Positions 17,038-24,861 of a stretch of 64,000 nucleotides of DNA are shown piece after piece. Source of the DNA: Bacteriovoracaceae bacterium UBA6261 (GTDB taxonomy: Bacteria; Bdellovibrionota; Bacteriovoracia; Bacteriovoracales; Bacteriovoracaceae). The stretch spans positions 124,006-188,005 of the forward strand of contig DJVH01000096.1 of assembly GCA_002440825.1 (NCBI GenBank). Reading direction: 5' to 3'. The translations under genes were made by a program, and so were the position numbers. Numbering within the stretch: position 1 is the first letter of the stretch; each line of letters starts with the position of its first letter. Under the pieces are notes generated by a model, which was given only the letters and a program-made list of their open reading frames with translations, made no database searches and was not told the origin of the DNA.

Positions 17038-18090
17038 ATGAGAACGTTTTCTTTCATGTTTACTTTGCTGGCCTTTCCTGCTCTTGTGCAGGCTGCGCCG
17101 GTCTCGCTGAACAAGCAGGACAAACGAAACGGTCTTATCTACACCCAGACAATCACAGCAGACGTTGATGCGAGCTCTGCTTTTTTTCAGAAATACCGTC
17201 AAATTCAGAAACATATTAATCTTCAGGTGGATTTTCCGGAAGCCGTCATTCAGCATACGGCCCGTGATGAAAGAGGAGCGATTGAGTTTCAAAAAAAATA
17301 TACGACCACTCGTTATGGTTTCCGCAAATCACCCTTGAAAGAAAAATCCAACAAGATTCTTATCATTGCCGGCGATTCAAATACCTTCGGCATTGGTTGC
17401 AACGATGATGAAACGCTGACGTATCATCTTGATAAACTTTTGCCCGACACGCAAATGATCAATATGGGACTGGCGGGCACCGGCGCCAATTCTTTGCTTT
17501 ATTTTCTACAACATTACGACCTGAAGGACGTCATACCGTCCACTGCCCCCACAGTCATGCTTTACGATTTTAATGATTATCTTATCGAACGAATGATCGG
17601 TGGGAAAAATTTCATCCGCTGGGGATGGATGCAGCCCGATTATGAATTGCGTGGAAATGAACTCGTTTATGCAGGCACTTTTAATGACCAGTGGATCTCC
17701 AAATTTTACAAACTGATTAATCTGATTGATCCTAAAAATATCTTATTTCCCAACTTGCCCCGAATTCATGATCATCACTACAAGCTGGTTGCCCGCATTT
17801 TTCTGGAAATCAAAAAAACTTTTCTTCAGCAAACAAATAAGACCAACAGGTTTGCTGTTTTAATTCATCCCTTTACTCTTAATGAGCAGAACAGACCTGT
17901 TGTTGCAAAAGTCGAAGAGGAGTTAAACAAACTGGGAATAGAGACCATTCGTTTTGATGAAAAGACGGCGCTTAATTATATTTCGATTTATCCCCATGAT
18001 CTTCATATGAGACCTGAGGGACAACTGTACTATGCTGGTCTAATTGCTCCGAAGGTGCAGAATATTTTCTCTTTGGAATCACAAAAGTAA
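17038..18090 (+). CDS. SGNH-hydrolase-like secreted protein
   Basis: A 350-residue protein with signal peptide (FSFMFTLLAFPALVQAAP). SGNH blocks: ILIIAGDSNTFGIG (block I, catalytic Ser), NMGLAGTGANS (block II Gly), MLYDFNDY (block III position) and DLHMRPEGQ (block V Asp-x-His). Esterase, lipase or acyl-transfer activity on a cell-wall or glycan substrate is possible; substrate unknown. The stop is 19 bases before none of its own strand, but its last 119 bases, including block V, lie opposite the 3' end of the histidine kinase gene. Confidence 0.75.
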   Translation: MRTFSFMFTLLAFPALVQAAPVSLNKQDKRNGLIYTQTITADVDASSAFFQKYRQIQKHINLQVDFPEAVIQHTARDERGAIEFQKKYTTTRYGFRKSPLKEKSNKILIIAGDSNTFGIGCNDDETLTYHLDKLLPDTQMINMGLAGTGANSLLYFLQHYDLKDVIPSTAPTVMLYDFNDYLIERMIGGKNFIRWGWMQPDYELRGNELVYAGTFNDQWISKFYKLINLIDPKNILFPNLPRIHDHHYKLVARIFLEIKKTFLQQTNKTNRFAVLIHPFTLNEQNRPVVAKVEEELNKLGIETIRFDEKTALNYISIYPHDLHMRPEGQLYYAGLIAPKVQNIFSLESQK

Positions 18091-20287
18091 AAGTTGAACC
18101 TTCACCTAATTTACTTTCAACTTTGATTTTTCCCGAATGTGATTTGGCAATGTGATTGCTGATGTATAAACCCAGACCGAGCCCAGATATATTAGAGCCG
18201 GTCACCGCTCTTTCGTACCGCTCAAAAATTTTATCCAGCTTCTCCTGGGGGATTCCCATCCCGTGATCGTGGACAGAAAGCTCGATCATTCCTTCCTTGT
18301 CAGTGATCTTGATATTAATCTCATTTCCTTTTCCATATTTGATGGCATTGCTGATGAGGTTGGAAATTAATTGTTCCAGACGATAAATGTCTCCGCAAAC
18401 AGGGGCCCCTCCAGGGCATTTTTCAAATGTATAGTGGATTTGCTGGACAGTTAACTGTTCGGCAAATGAGTCGATAATTTCTGAAGTGAGTTCATTCAAA
18501 TCGAATTCTGTTTTATTGAGAGTCATTTTTGCCAGAGAGGCCCTGGAAGCGTCCAGCATGTCTTCGATCAGGCTGTTCATACGATCGAGCTGTAGAACTG
18601 CTTTTCTCACCCGACGATTAACCGCTTCCTGGTCGTACACTTTATGATTTTCCTGCATGATCATTCTGGAAGCTTGTTGAAACTGAAGTTTCAAAGAAGT
18701 GATGGGGGTTTTTAATTCGTGTGAAGCAACACTGAGAAATTCATCGCGCACTTTGATGGCGTCGTTGGCAGACTTAAACAAGCGGGCGTTGTCTATGGCA
18801 ATGGCGGCCTGAGCGGCAATCCCTTCGATGATGCTCTTATCTCTCTCCGTGAAATGTTCTGAACGCTCATCGCCGAAGAAAAGTCCGCCGATAATTTCTC
18901 CATTGCGGGAAACAACCGAGGCACTCAGAAAACTTTTCAAAGGATTGTTGTCAAAGGATCGGTTTTCAGCGACGGTTTTTTTTCTTTCCATCAGGTCGGT
19001 GATGAAATCTTCAGGAAGAGAGTAGACGATATTGCGGAATTCATTTTCTTTTCCACCTGAGACCGCAATTAACTGATAATGAATTTTGGAATTTTCTTCT
19101 TTAAAGAAATAAGCCCCCCAATGGCCATCCGTTATCACTCTTCCCGCATCGGTCACAAATTGAATCAGTTTTTGCCATTCCAGTTCTGCAGAAAGTTTTC
19201 TTCCCACATTGTTGAGAATTTCAAGTTGCGCAGCCCGGGCATTTTCGCGTGCTGAAAATTGAATTTGTCTGAGAACGATCCAGAAGATGAGACAGCTCAC
19301 CAGAGTTCCGAGAAGAAACACAATCAGAGGAATGTAGCGAGAAGACTGATCGGGAAACGTTGTAAGCGTTGCTATTTTAATTTTCCAGTCACGTTGGGCC
19401 ACTTTAATCGTTAGTTCTTTTTGAAAAGACAACGGCCCACGGTCAACTTTTCCTTTGGGATTTAATTCATAAAGGGGATCATCGCCTTTTTCACCTGAAC
19501 TGTAGATGCTCACTTTGAGCGCAATATTTCTGCCCACGTGTTCAAAAATTTCGTTGAAGAGATCATAGGTTCGAAATGGGGAGTAAATAAAACCAAGGAG
19601 ATTCTTTTCTCTCTCTTCTGGGGTGGCGGAAATTGAATGTAGTCTATAAATTGGAGAATAAATAAGGAAACCTGGCTGAATTCTTTCATGGCTTTCTTGA
19701 ACGAGAGTGACTTTACCGCTCGCCGCAGGCATTCCTGAATACAGGGCCTTGTCCATGGCCTCTCTTCTCGTTTCTTCGGTGTGCATATCATAGCCAAAGG
19801 CCCGTTGATTTCTCCACCCAAATGGCTCGAGGTAAACAATGGGATAATAGATTTTTCTTTTGTCTTCCGGCCAGACTTTGTAATCCGTGAACCCTTCAGC
19901 GCGAATTTTCCTCATATGAGAAGGTAATTCTTTCTCTGTCAATTTAAGGGTGAAGCCAATTCCCTGAATGCCGGGGTAATCCTGTATTACGTTGAGAGAG
20001 TCTATATAACGGTGAAATTCATCGCGCTCAATATTCTCGGAAATCTCAAACATACTCTTCGTCTGTGTAAGGGCATTGATATACGTTTCCATCCGGAAAA
20101 CAATTTGTTGTTCAACTTGATCAAGAAGAGTTTCAAAACGGACTTTTTCCTTAGTCTCGATGTTTGTGGAAAGAAAGTAGGTGGCAATGAGGGTAATGAG
20201 GAATGTGATGCTCGCCAGAAGTACTGGATAAAAAAGATTTTTTAATTTTCTTTTTTTGGACAATGGCAATGTGAACCTCATTTGCAA
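17972..20287 (-). CDS. CHASE-GAF sensor histidine kinase
   Basis: A 771-residue membrane kinase. Transmembrane helix at about 15-37, CHASE domain (about 50-265; ERDEFHRY, YPGIQGIGFTL, GFLIYSPIY), second helix near 315-337, GAF domain (about 360-515; AIAAQAAIAIDNARLF), HisKA with VASHELKTPITS, and HATPase with NLISNAIKYG, DHGMGIPQEK and GLGLGLYIS. The conserved kinase domain ends at GSTFTFVIPK; the last 30 or so residues are encoded opposite the SGNH hydrolase and match nothing I know. The CHASE domain is related to that of the kinase at 214-3591. No linked response regulator. Confidence 0.92.
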   Translation of the reverse strand: MQMRFTLPLSKKRKLKNLFYPVLLASITFLITLIATYFLSTNIETKEKVRFETLLDQVEQQIVFRMETYINALTQTKSMFEISENIERDEFHRYIDSLNVIQDYPGIQGIGFTLKLTEKELPSHMRKIRAEGFTDYKVWPEDKRKIYYPIVYLEPFGWRNQRAFGYDMHTEETRREAMDKALYSGMPAASGKVTLVQESHERIQPGFLIYSPIYRLHSISATPEEREKNLLGFIYSPFRTYDLFNEIFEHVGRNIALKVSIYSSGEKGDDPLYELNPKGKVDRGPLSFQKELTIKVAQRDWKIKIATLTTFPDQSSRYIPLIVFLLGTLVSCLIFWIVLRQIQFSARENARAAQLEILNNVGRKLSAELEWQKLIQFVTDAGRVITDGHWGAYFFKEENSKIHYQLIAVSGGKENEFRNIVYSLPEDFITDLMERKKTVAENRSFDNNPLKSFLSASVVSRNGEIIGGLFFGDERSEHFTERDKSIIEGIAAQAAIAIDNARLFKSANDAIKVRDEFLSVASHELKTPITSLKLQFQQASRMIMQENHKVYDQEAVNRRVRKAVLQLDRMNSLIEDMLDASRASLAKMTLNKTEFDLNELTSEIIDSFAEQLTVQQIHYTFEKCPGGAPVCGDIYRLEQLISNLISNAIKYGKGNEINIKITDKEGMIELSVHDHGMGIPQEKLDKIFERYERAVTGSNISGLGLGLYISNHIAKSHSGKIKVESKLGEGSTFTFVIPKRKYSAPSEQLDQHSTVVPQVSYEDHGDKSKYN

Positions 20288-20414
20288 GCTGCCTGAGTTT
20301 TCAAAATAACACTCCCATCATTTTAAAACTATTAAAGAATTTTAATGGATTCCAAAACCGCATACCTATACCTGAGCAAATTACTTTTTTCGAAGAATAA
20401 CCGATAAGCTCTTG

Positions 20415-21596
20415 ATGAAAAAATACTTCTTCGTTTTTCCAATTGTATTAATAGTCTTATCTTATTTTATCGCTTCAATCCCGAAGTCCGGATTGCCACT
20501 TCGTGCACCAGCTGCCATCAAGTCCGTTGATTGTTCACAGCTTGTTCAATCACTCATCGCAGAATCAAAACCGAAATTAATTGCATCAAAAAATTCACTT
20601 TTTGGCAAATATCCGGAACTGACGAAAGAAATGGAGAAGCTGGAGTTTGTCCCTTTTCAGTTGAATGAATTTACCGCAGCATTCCTTAAAAAAAACAATC
20701 GCGTTCCCACTCTGAGGGAAGCGATGGAGGCCATGTACGAGGAAAGAAGAGTGGTGATCAGCAAATACGATGAAGTCATTGCTGATGTAGAAAGTCTGAA
20801 TCAACCGGACCTGACGGAGTTTGTTTACGAGTTGAAATTCTCCCGCGAAAAATTAAACAAGTTTAAAGATCTGGATCATTACGATGATGAGCTGGTTTCC
20901 TCCTACAATGAAGGAAAGGCCAAGTTTTCATCCATTGATAGTCCGATTATTATAAAAAATGGAGCTGTTGAAACCCGTTTCAATACCTATGTCAAAGAAA
21001 GAATGCGCGAAGGAAATTTCAATGGCGAGCTAGGTGAACTGATAGGCTATGGCACCAGCAAGGATAAACCCATCAGAAAAGGCGTGAAATTCGAGACGCG
21101 CTCATTATCCAATCCGATTCCATATCAACTGGTGATCGACGGGGCAGTGAAAAATCTGGAAGAATCGCTTAAGCAAAAATCTGAAAAAGAATTAATTAAA
21201 CTGGTCAATACTTACGGCGAAGGAATTTTACGTGCGGCTAAAAGTTATCTGGATAATATCGGCGAAAGACCAGTGGACAAGGATATTCTCATTGGAAAAA
21301 TCATCACCATGATCCGGACAAAAGAAATTGATCTGGTCTTTCAAAAACCTAACGGCAAAATCGTTTGGGCAGAAGTGAAGACATACAAAAAACCCATTAC
21401 CATGGAAACACTTAATGGAGGAAGCTATAAGGCCAAGCCGATGGCCGAGCAGTTACTCGAGCACAAAGCGCTTCGTGATTTACTCGGCTTTAAAAAAGAA
21501 GTTGAACTCCGTTTTATTTCTCCAACATCTATTATTGAACCGGATGCCAGGGCCTATATTGAAAGTCTTGGCTATGAAGTGATCTCTGCCAAATAA
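20415..21596 (+). CDS. Membrane-anchored or exported PD-(D/E)XK-like nuclease
   Basis: A 393-residue protein. The N-terminus (KKYFFVFPIVLIVLSYFIASI) is a signal peptide or uncleaved anchor. The middle is helical. Near the C-terminus a restriction-nuclease-like core is visible: EIDLVFQKPNGKIVWAEVKTYK, that is D-x(12)-ExK with flanking strands, then a helix and a final strand (VELRFISP). This suggests DNA cleavage outside the cytoplasm. The family is not named with certainty. ATG at 20415 is preceded by an in-frame TTG three bases earlier. Followed 8 bases on by a YiiX-like lipoprotein gene, so the two are likely co-transcribed. Confidence 0.68.
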   Translation: MKKYFFVFPIVLIVLSYFIASIPKSGLPLRAPAAIKSVDCSQLVQSLIAESKPKLIASKNSLFGKYPELTKEMEKLEFVPFQLNEFTAAFLKKNNRVPTLREAMEAMYEERRVVISKYDEVIADVESLNQPDLTEFVYELKFSREKLNKFKDLDHYDDELVSSYNEGKAKFSSIDSPIIIKNGAVETRFNTYVKERMREGNFNGELGELIGYGTSKDKPIRKGVKFETRSLSNPIPYQLVIDGAVKNLEESLKQKSEKELIKLVNTYGEGILRAAKSYLDNIGERPVDKDILIGKIITMIRTKEIDLVFQKPNGKIVWAEVKTYKKPITMETLNGGSYKAKPMAEQLLEHKALRDLLGFKKEVELRFISPTSIIEPDARAYIESLGYEVISAK

Positions 21597-21604
21597 GGAA
21601 ACTT

Positions 21605-23125
21605 ATGAGAAAATACCTTTTAGTACTTATGCTTGTCCTTTTCTCCTGTTCCCATCAGGGAATCAACCGTCACACGGCCGCTGACAATGAAGCCGTTCAG
21701 ATTTCGATGGAGCAGGAAGAAGCTGCCAGGTACGCAGCTGATATTTCCAATCTGCAGATGCTTACGGAAGAAGCTCTTGTCTGGAGATCAAAAGCGCTGG
21801 ATTTCTATCAAAAAAATACGGACAAGTTTGGCAAAAAGAATTTTAGTCATCAGGATTTGCTTGAACTTTTTGAGAGTGTCAAAAGATACAAAGACCTTCG
21901 CAACCGTCTGATGGAGTATTCTAAAAAATTCGGTGATCAGTTCAGAACAATAGATCTGATTGAAGTGAAACCGGGAGCGGGGACAGATTTAAAATCCACA
22001 TTGGTTAAAATTGATCCGTCTGACAGAGCGGGAAGAGATTTTCTGATCAAGATGAAAATCTCTTTTGATGCTTCCCTGGTTCTTTACGACAATTACCTGA
22101 TCGGCATTTATCCTTACGTCAATCATCGCAAGACGAGAAGAATTATCAACAGAGATATTCCTGAGCTTCACAATGCTCTGGAAAAAATCACCGACAGTTT
22201 TTTTGATCCCAATCAGCGTCTCATCATGCTCAAGGCACAATCTCTTTTTAAAGATTCACTCAGCTTTGAGAGGAAAGAAAATTCAATACTTTCGCAAGAT
22301 GAAGTTTATCTGAATCTTCTGGCGCTGGAGAGTCCGTTTTATCAGTTCCTTTTGACAAAGCAATTTGACTTAAAAAACCAGAATGCCATCAAAGCGTACT
22401 GGGATCGCGTCGTCGACCGATTTACATTCATGAATGAATCGTTCACTTTTATTGCCAGTAAAACTTTCGGCAATACACTTGGGCTTGTGGCCTTCAGGGC
22501 AGGTTTCTTAACCAAACTTTCCGGAGAAGAAAAAAGCGCAATGGCCAGAAACTTTAAACCACTGGACATCATGCTGGAGAAAACTCCCTTCCGCTTAACA
22601 GATCAGTTTATTCCGGGCTACTACGGTCACGTCGCGCTCTGGATTGGAACTGAAGAAGAACTGAAAGAACTTGGAGTGTGGGATCATCCATTGGTGACCA
22701 AATATCACGACAGGATCAAATCCGGTCATCACATCATTGAAGCGTTGAGACCAGGAGTTCAAATCAACAGTCTGGATCATTTTCTCAATATCGATGATAT
22801 GCTGGTTCTCAGAAATCCCAATATGAATGAGCAGCAAAGAAGGGAATATATTGTCCGGGCGTTTGAACAAATTGGAAAAGAATACGATTTCAATTTTGAC
22901 GTGGAAACCGATTCTAAAATTGTCTGCTCGGAAATTGCCTACGTCGTTTTCCACGACATCGAATGGCCGACTAAAAAGCAGATGGGACGCTTTACTATCA
23001 GTCCTGACAATGTCGCCAACAAATGCCTGGATGGAACACTTGAACCGGTCCTTATGTACCGTTCAGGAAAAAAGATTTCTTCTGAAGATATCATTGAGAA
23101 TTTAAGACAAGAATTAAAAAAGTAA
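21605..23125 (+). CDS. Lipoprotein with YiiX-like permuted papain-fold domain
   Basis: A 506-residue protein. The signal sequence ends in a lipobox (LVLFSCSHQ), so the mature protein is anchored by a lipidated Cys. About 300 residues of helical sequence are followed by a C-terminal permuted papain-like (YiiX/YebB, NlpC-P60-related) domain: GYYGHVALWIGT (catalytic His), IIEALRPGVQ, and SKIVCSEIAYVVF (catalytic Cys). Members cut amide or ester bonds in peptidoglycan or lipid substrates. A paralogue with the same architecture is at 44157-45908. It follows the exported nuclease-like gene by 8 bases. Confidence 0.82.
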   Translation: MRKYLLVLMLVLFSCSHQGINRHTAADNEAVQISMEQEEAARYAADISNLQMLTEEALVWRSKALDFYQKNTDKFGKKNFSHQDLLELFESVKRYKDLRNRLMEYSKKFGDQFRTIDLIEVKPGAGTDLKSTLVKIDPSDRAGRDFLIKMKISFDASLVLYDNYLIGIYPYVNHRKTRRIINRDIPELHNALEKITDSFFDPNQRLIMLKAQSLFKDSLSFERKENSILSQDEVYLNLLALESPFYQFLLTKQFDLKNQNAIKAYWDRVVDRFTFMNESFTFIASKTFGNTLGLVAFRAGFLTKLSGEEKSAMARNFKPLDIMLEKTPFRLTDQFIPGYYGHVALWIGTEEELKELGVWDHPLVTKYHDRIKSGHHIIEALRPGVQINSLDHFLNIDDMLVLRNPNMNEQQRREYIVRAFEQIGKEYDFNFDVETDSKIVCSEIAYVVFHDIEWPTKKQMGRFTISPDNVANKCLDGTLEPVLMYRSGKKISSEDIIENLRQELKK

Positions 23126-23194
23126 TAGTTCATATAGGTTCTATCACTTTGTCCTGCGCACTTCTCCCTTTTAGCATTAAAGAGAGGAGTGCCT

Positions 23195-23479
23195 ATGGAA
23201 CCAAAATCAAAATTGAAATTTCTCATTGTGCTGGCGATGGCCGCACCCATTTTTACTCATGCCATTGATGATGCAAAAGACGCACGCATGAAAGATCAAA
23301 ACATGCAGGAAGTAAACACTAAGGACGGAAAAGGCATCGGTCTTGGCCGTAAAAATTGTTTTATGGTCAATAAGACCCGCGAACGATTGTGTGATTCACG
23401 CGCGGAAAAATGGTGTAATGAAAATAAAGGCGCTAAAGAATGCCGCCGGTTTTTTAACACCGACGTCAGTAAGCCTTAA
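23195..23479 (+). CDS. Small secreted protein of unknown function
   Basis: About 94 residues with a signal peptide (KLKFLIVLAMAAPIFTHA). The mature part is charged and has four Cys (NCFMV, RLCDSR, KWCNEN, KECRRF), suggesting two disulfide bonds. ATG at 23195 follows GAGAGGAG; the in-frame GTG at 23189 overlaps that ribosome binding site and is less likely. No family recognised. The SDR gene begins 11 bases after its stop. Confidence 0.65.
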   Translation: MEPKSKLKFLIVLAMAAPIFTHAIDDAKDARMKDQNMQEVNTKDGKGIGLGRKNCFMVNKTRERLCDSRAEKWCNENKGAKECRRFFNTDVSKP

Positions 23480-23490
23480 GGAGGGTGCAA

Positions 23491-24252
23491 ATGGATCTAC
23501 ATTTAAAAAACAAAGTGGTCGTTATTACTGGAGCTGCTTCTGGCATTGGAGCTGCTTCGGCTCTCACATTTGCACGCGAAGGGGCGCGAGTCGTTGTGGC
23601 CGATGTGCAAAATGAATTGGGAGAGAAAATTGTTTCTCAAATCAAATCAGAAAACGGTGAAGCTTTTTTTGTAAAATGTGATGTGACATCTGAGGCCGAT
23701 ATTAAAAATTTAATAGCAAAGACGATTGAAAAATTCGGTCGTCTGGATTGTGCCTTCAACAATGCGGGAATCGAAGGTGAGCTTTCAGATACATTTTCCT
23801 GCACTACTGAAAATTGGCAGAGAACGATGGATATCAATTTAAAAGGTATCTGGTTGTGCATGAAATATGAAATTCCGGAAATGCTTAAGACTGGAGGAGG
23901 GGCCATTGTGAATTGTTCTTCAGTGGCAGGCATCGTTGGTTTCGAAGGGCTTCCTGCCTATGTGGCCAGCAAACACGGAGTGGTAGGTCTTACTCAAACG
24001 GCTGCTCTTGAATTCGCCACAAAAAATATTCGTGTAAATGCGATTTGCCCTGGAGTGATAGATACTCCGATGGTTAATCGTTTGACTCATGGCCAGGAAT
24101 CAGAAAAAAAAGATTTCATTGCAGGCGAACCCGTCGGCAGAATGGGAAAACCGGAAGAAATGGCCCGCGTTGCTGTCTGGCTTTGCAGTGATGCTTCGTC
24201 TTTTGTCACAGGCCATCCACTTGTGGCAGATGGTGGATGGGTGGCCCGCTAA
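23491..24252 (+). CDS. Short-chain dehydrogenase/reductase
   Basis: A 253-residue classical SDR oxidoreductase. TGAASGIGAAS is the cofactor-binding loop, NNAG is at FNNAGIEG, the catalytic Ser is in NCSSVAGIVG and the Tyr-Lys pair in YVASKHG. The end (SFVTGHPLVADGGWVAR) is typical. An Asp at the end of the second strand (VVADVQNE) favours NAD over NADP. Substrate not deducible. ATG at 23491 follows AAGGAGG. It is the last chromosomal gene before the integrated element. Confidence 0.92.
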   Translation: MDLHLKNKVVVITGAASGIGAASALTFAREGARVVVADVQNELGEKIVSQIKSENGEAFFVKCDVTSEADIKNLIAKTIEKFGRLDCAFNNAGIEGELSDTFSCTTENWQRTMDINLKGIWLCMKYEIPEMLKTGGGAIVNCSSVAGIVGFEGLPAYVASKHGVVGLTQTAALEFATKNIRVNAICPGVIDTPMVNRLTHGQESEKKDFIAGEPVGRMGKPEEMARVAVWLCSDASSFVTGHPLVADGGWVAR

Positions 24253-24339
24253 GAGAAATTTCTACTAATGCAAAAAACAAAAATCAACTTTGACCTAAAA
24301 TCGGTCTTCGTACATACTAAATGAAAGAAGCTTGTTTAT

Positions 24340-24360
24340 TTGGTGCCCGAGACGAGACTT
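24340..24360. repeat. Left attachment repeat (copy of the tRNA-Leu 3' end)
   Basis: A 21-bp perfect copy of 30636-30656, which is the last 20 bases of tRNA-Leu plus one flanking T. It begins TTGGTGCCCGAG. No tRNA can be folded around this copy, so it is the fragment left at the far end of an element that inserted into the tRNA gene. Confidence 0.85.
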
Positions 24361-24440
24361 TCAAGGGCGCAAAATACGCTCACTGTCTTTCTTAACCCAT
24401 CACTAAAAATCACAATATTATTAATAGTTTAAGTAAAAGT

Positions 24441-24518
24441 CCTAAGGTCTTCTTTGTTGTCCATTGTATTCGATTGTTGGGCTCTTTTAAGGATTTTATC
24501 CCTGTTTTAGACCTTAGG
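24441..24518. repeat. Inverted repeat near the left end of the element
   Basis: Perfect 10-bp inverted repeat, CCTAAGGTCT at 24441-24450 and AGACCTTAGG at 24509-24518. The right arm lies within a 20-base stretch (24497-24516) that recurs with one mismatch near the other end of the element (30568-30587). These may be integrase or excisionase binding sites. Otherwise nothing coding is seen in 24253-24606. Confidence 0.6.
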
Positions 24519-24606
24519 ATGAGTAAAAGTAGAAATATCACTATTATTGACAAAGCAATGCACGGGGAAAAGCTATGACTTGATAAAAAGTTTTCTCCTG
24601 TAAAGT

Positions 24607-24840
24607 TTAATTTTTACTTTTATTCCAAAAATCCCAGCCTTTTCTCTTTATGAAAAAGAATATAAATATTGTCCCTGCTAGAAAAAAACCTTCAAGCCCA
24701 ATAATCATTTTGTGAGGAAGATTCGGATATAAATTAAAGTCTCTCCAATAAGTATAGCCGACAACTAATAATCCAATCGGCCCCAAAATTAGCGCCAAGA
24801 AAGAAACAATTTTAAGGTATGCTTCAAATTCATTATTCAT
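24607..24840 (-). CDS. Small two-helix membrane protein, candidate RHS immunity protein
   Basis: A 77-residue protein with two strong transmembrane helices (about 9-28, IVSFLALILGPIGLLVVGY, and 46-64, IGLEGFFLAGTIFIFFFI) and a basic C-terminus. It starts 21 bases after the stop of the RHS gene, on the same strand and in the position where RHS and other polymorphic toxins carry their immunity genes. No family recognised. The immunity role is inferred from position only. Confidence 0.6.
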   Translation of the reverse strand: MNNEFEAYLKIVSFLALILGPIGLLVVGYTYWRDFNLYPNLPHKMIIGLEGFFLAGTIFIFFFIKRKGWDFWNKSKN

Positions 24841-24861
24841 TATTCAGTCCCTTTGAAAAAA

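Noticed and set aside
24340..24360. A second tRNA-Leu
   Set aside because: Only the 3' 20 bases are present; no anticodon or D arm follows, so it is an attachment-site copy.
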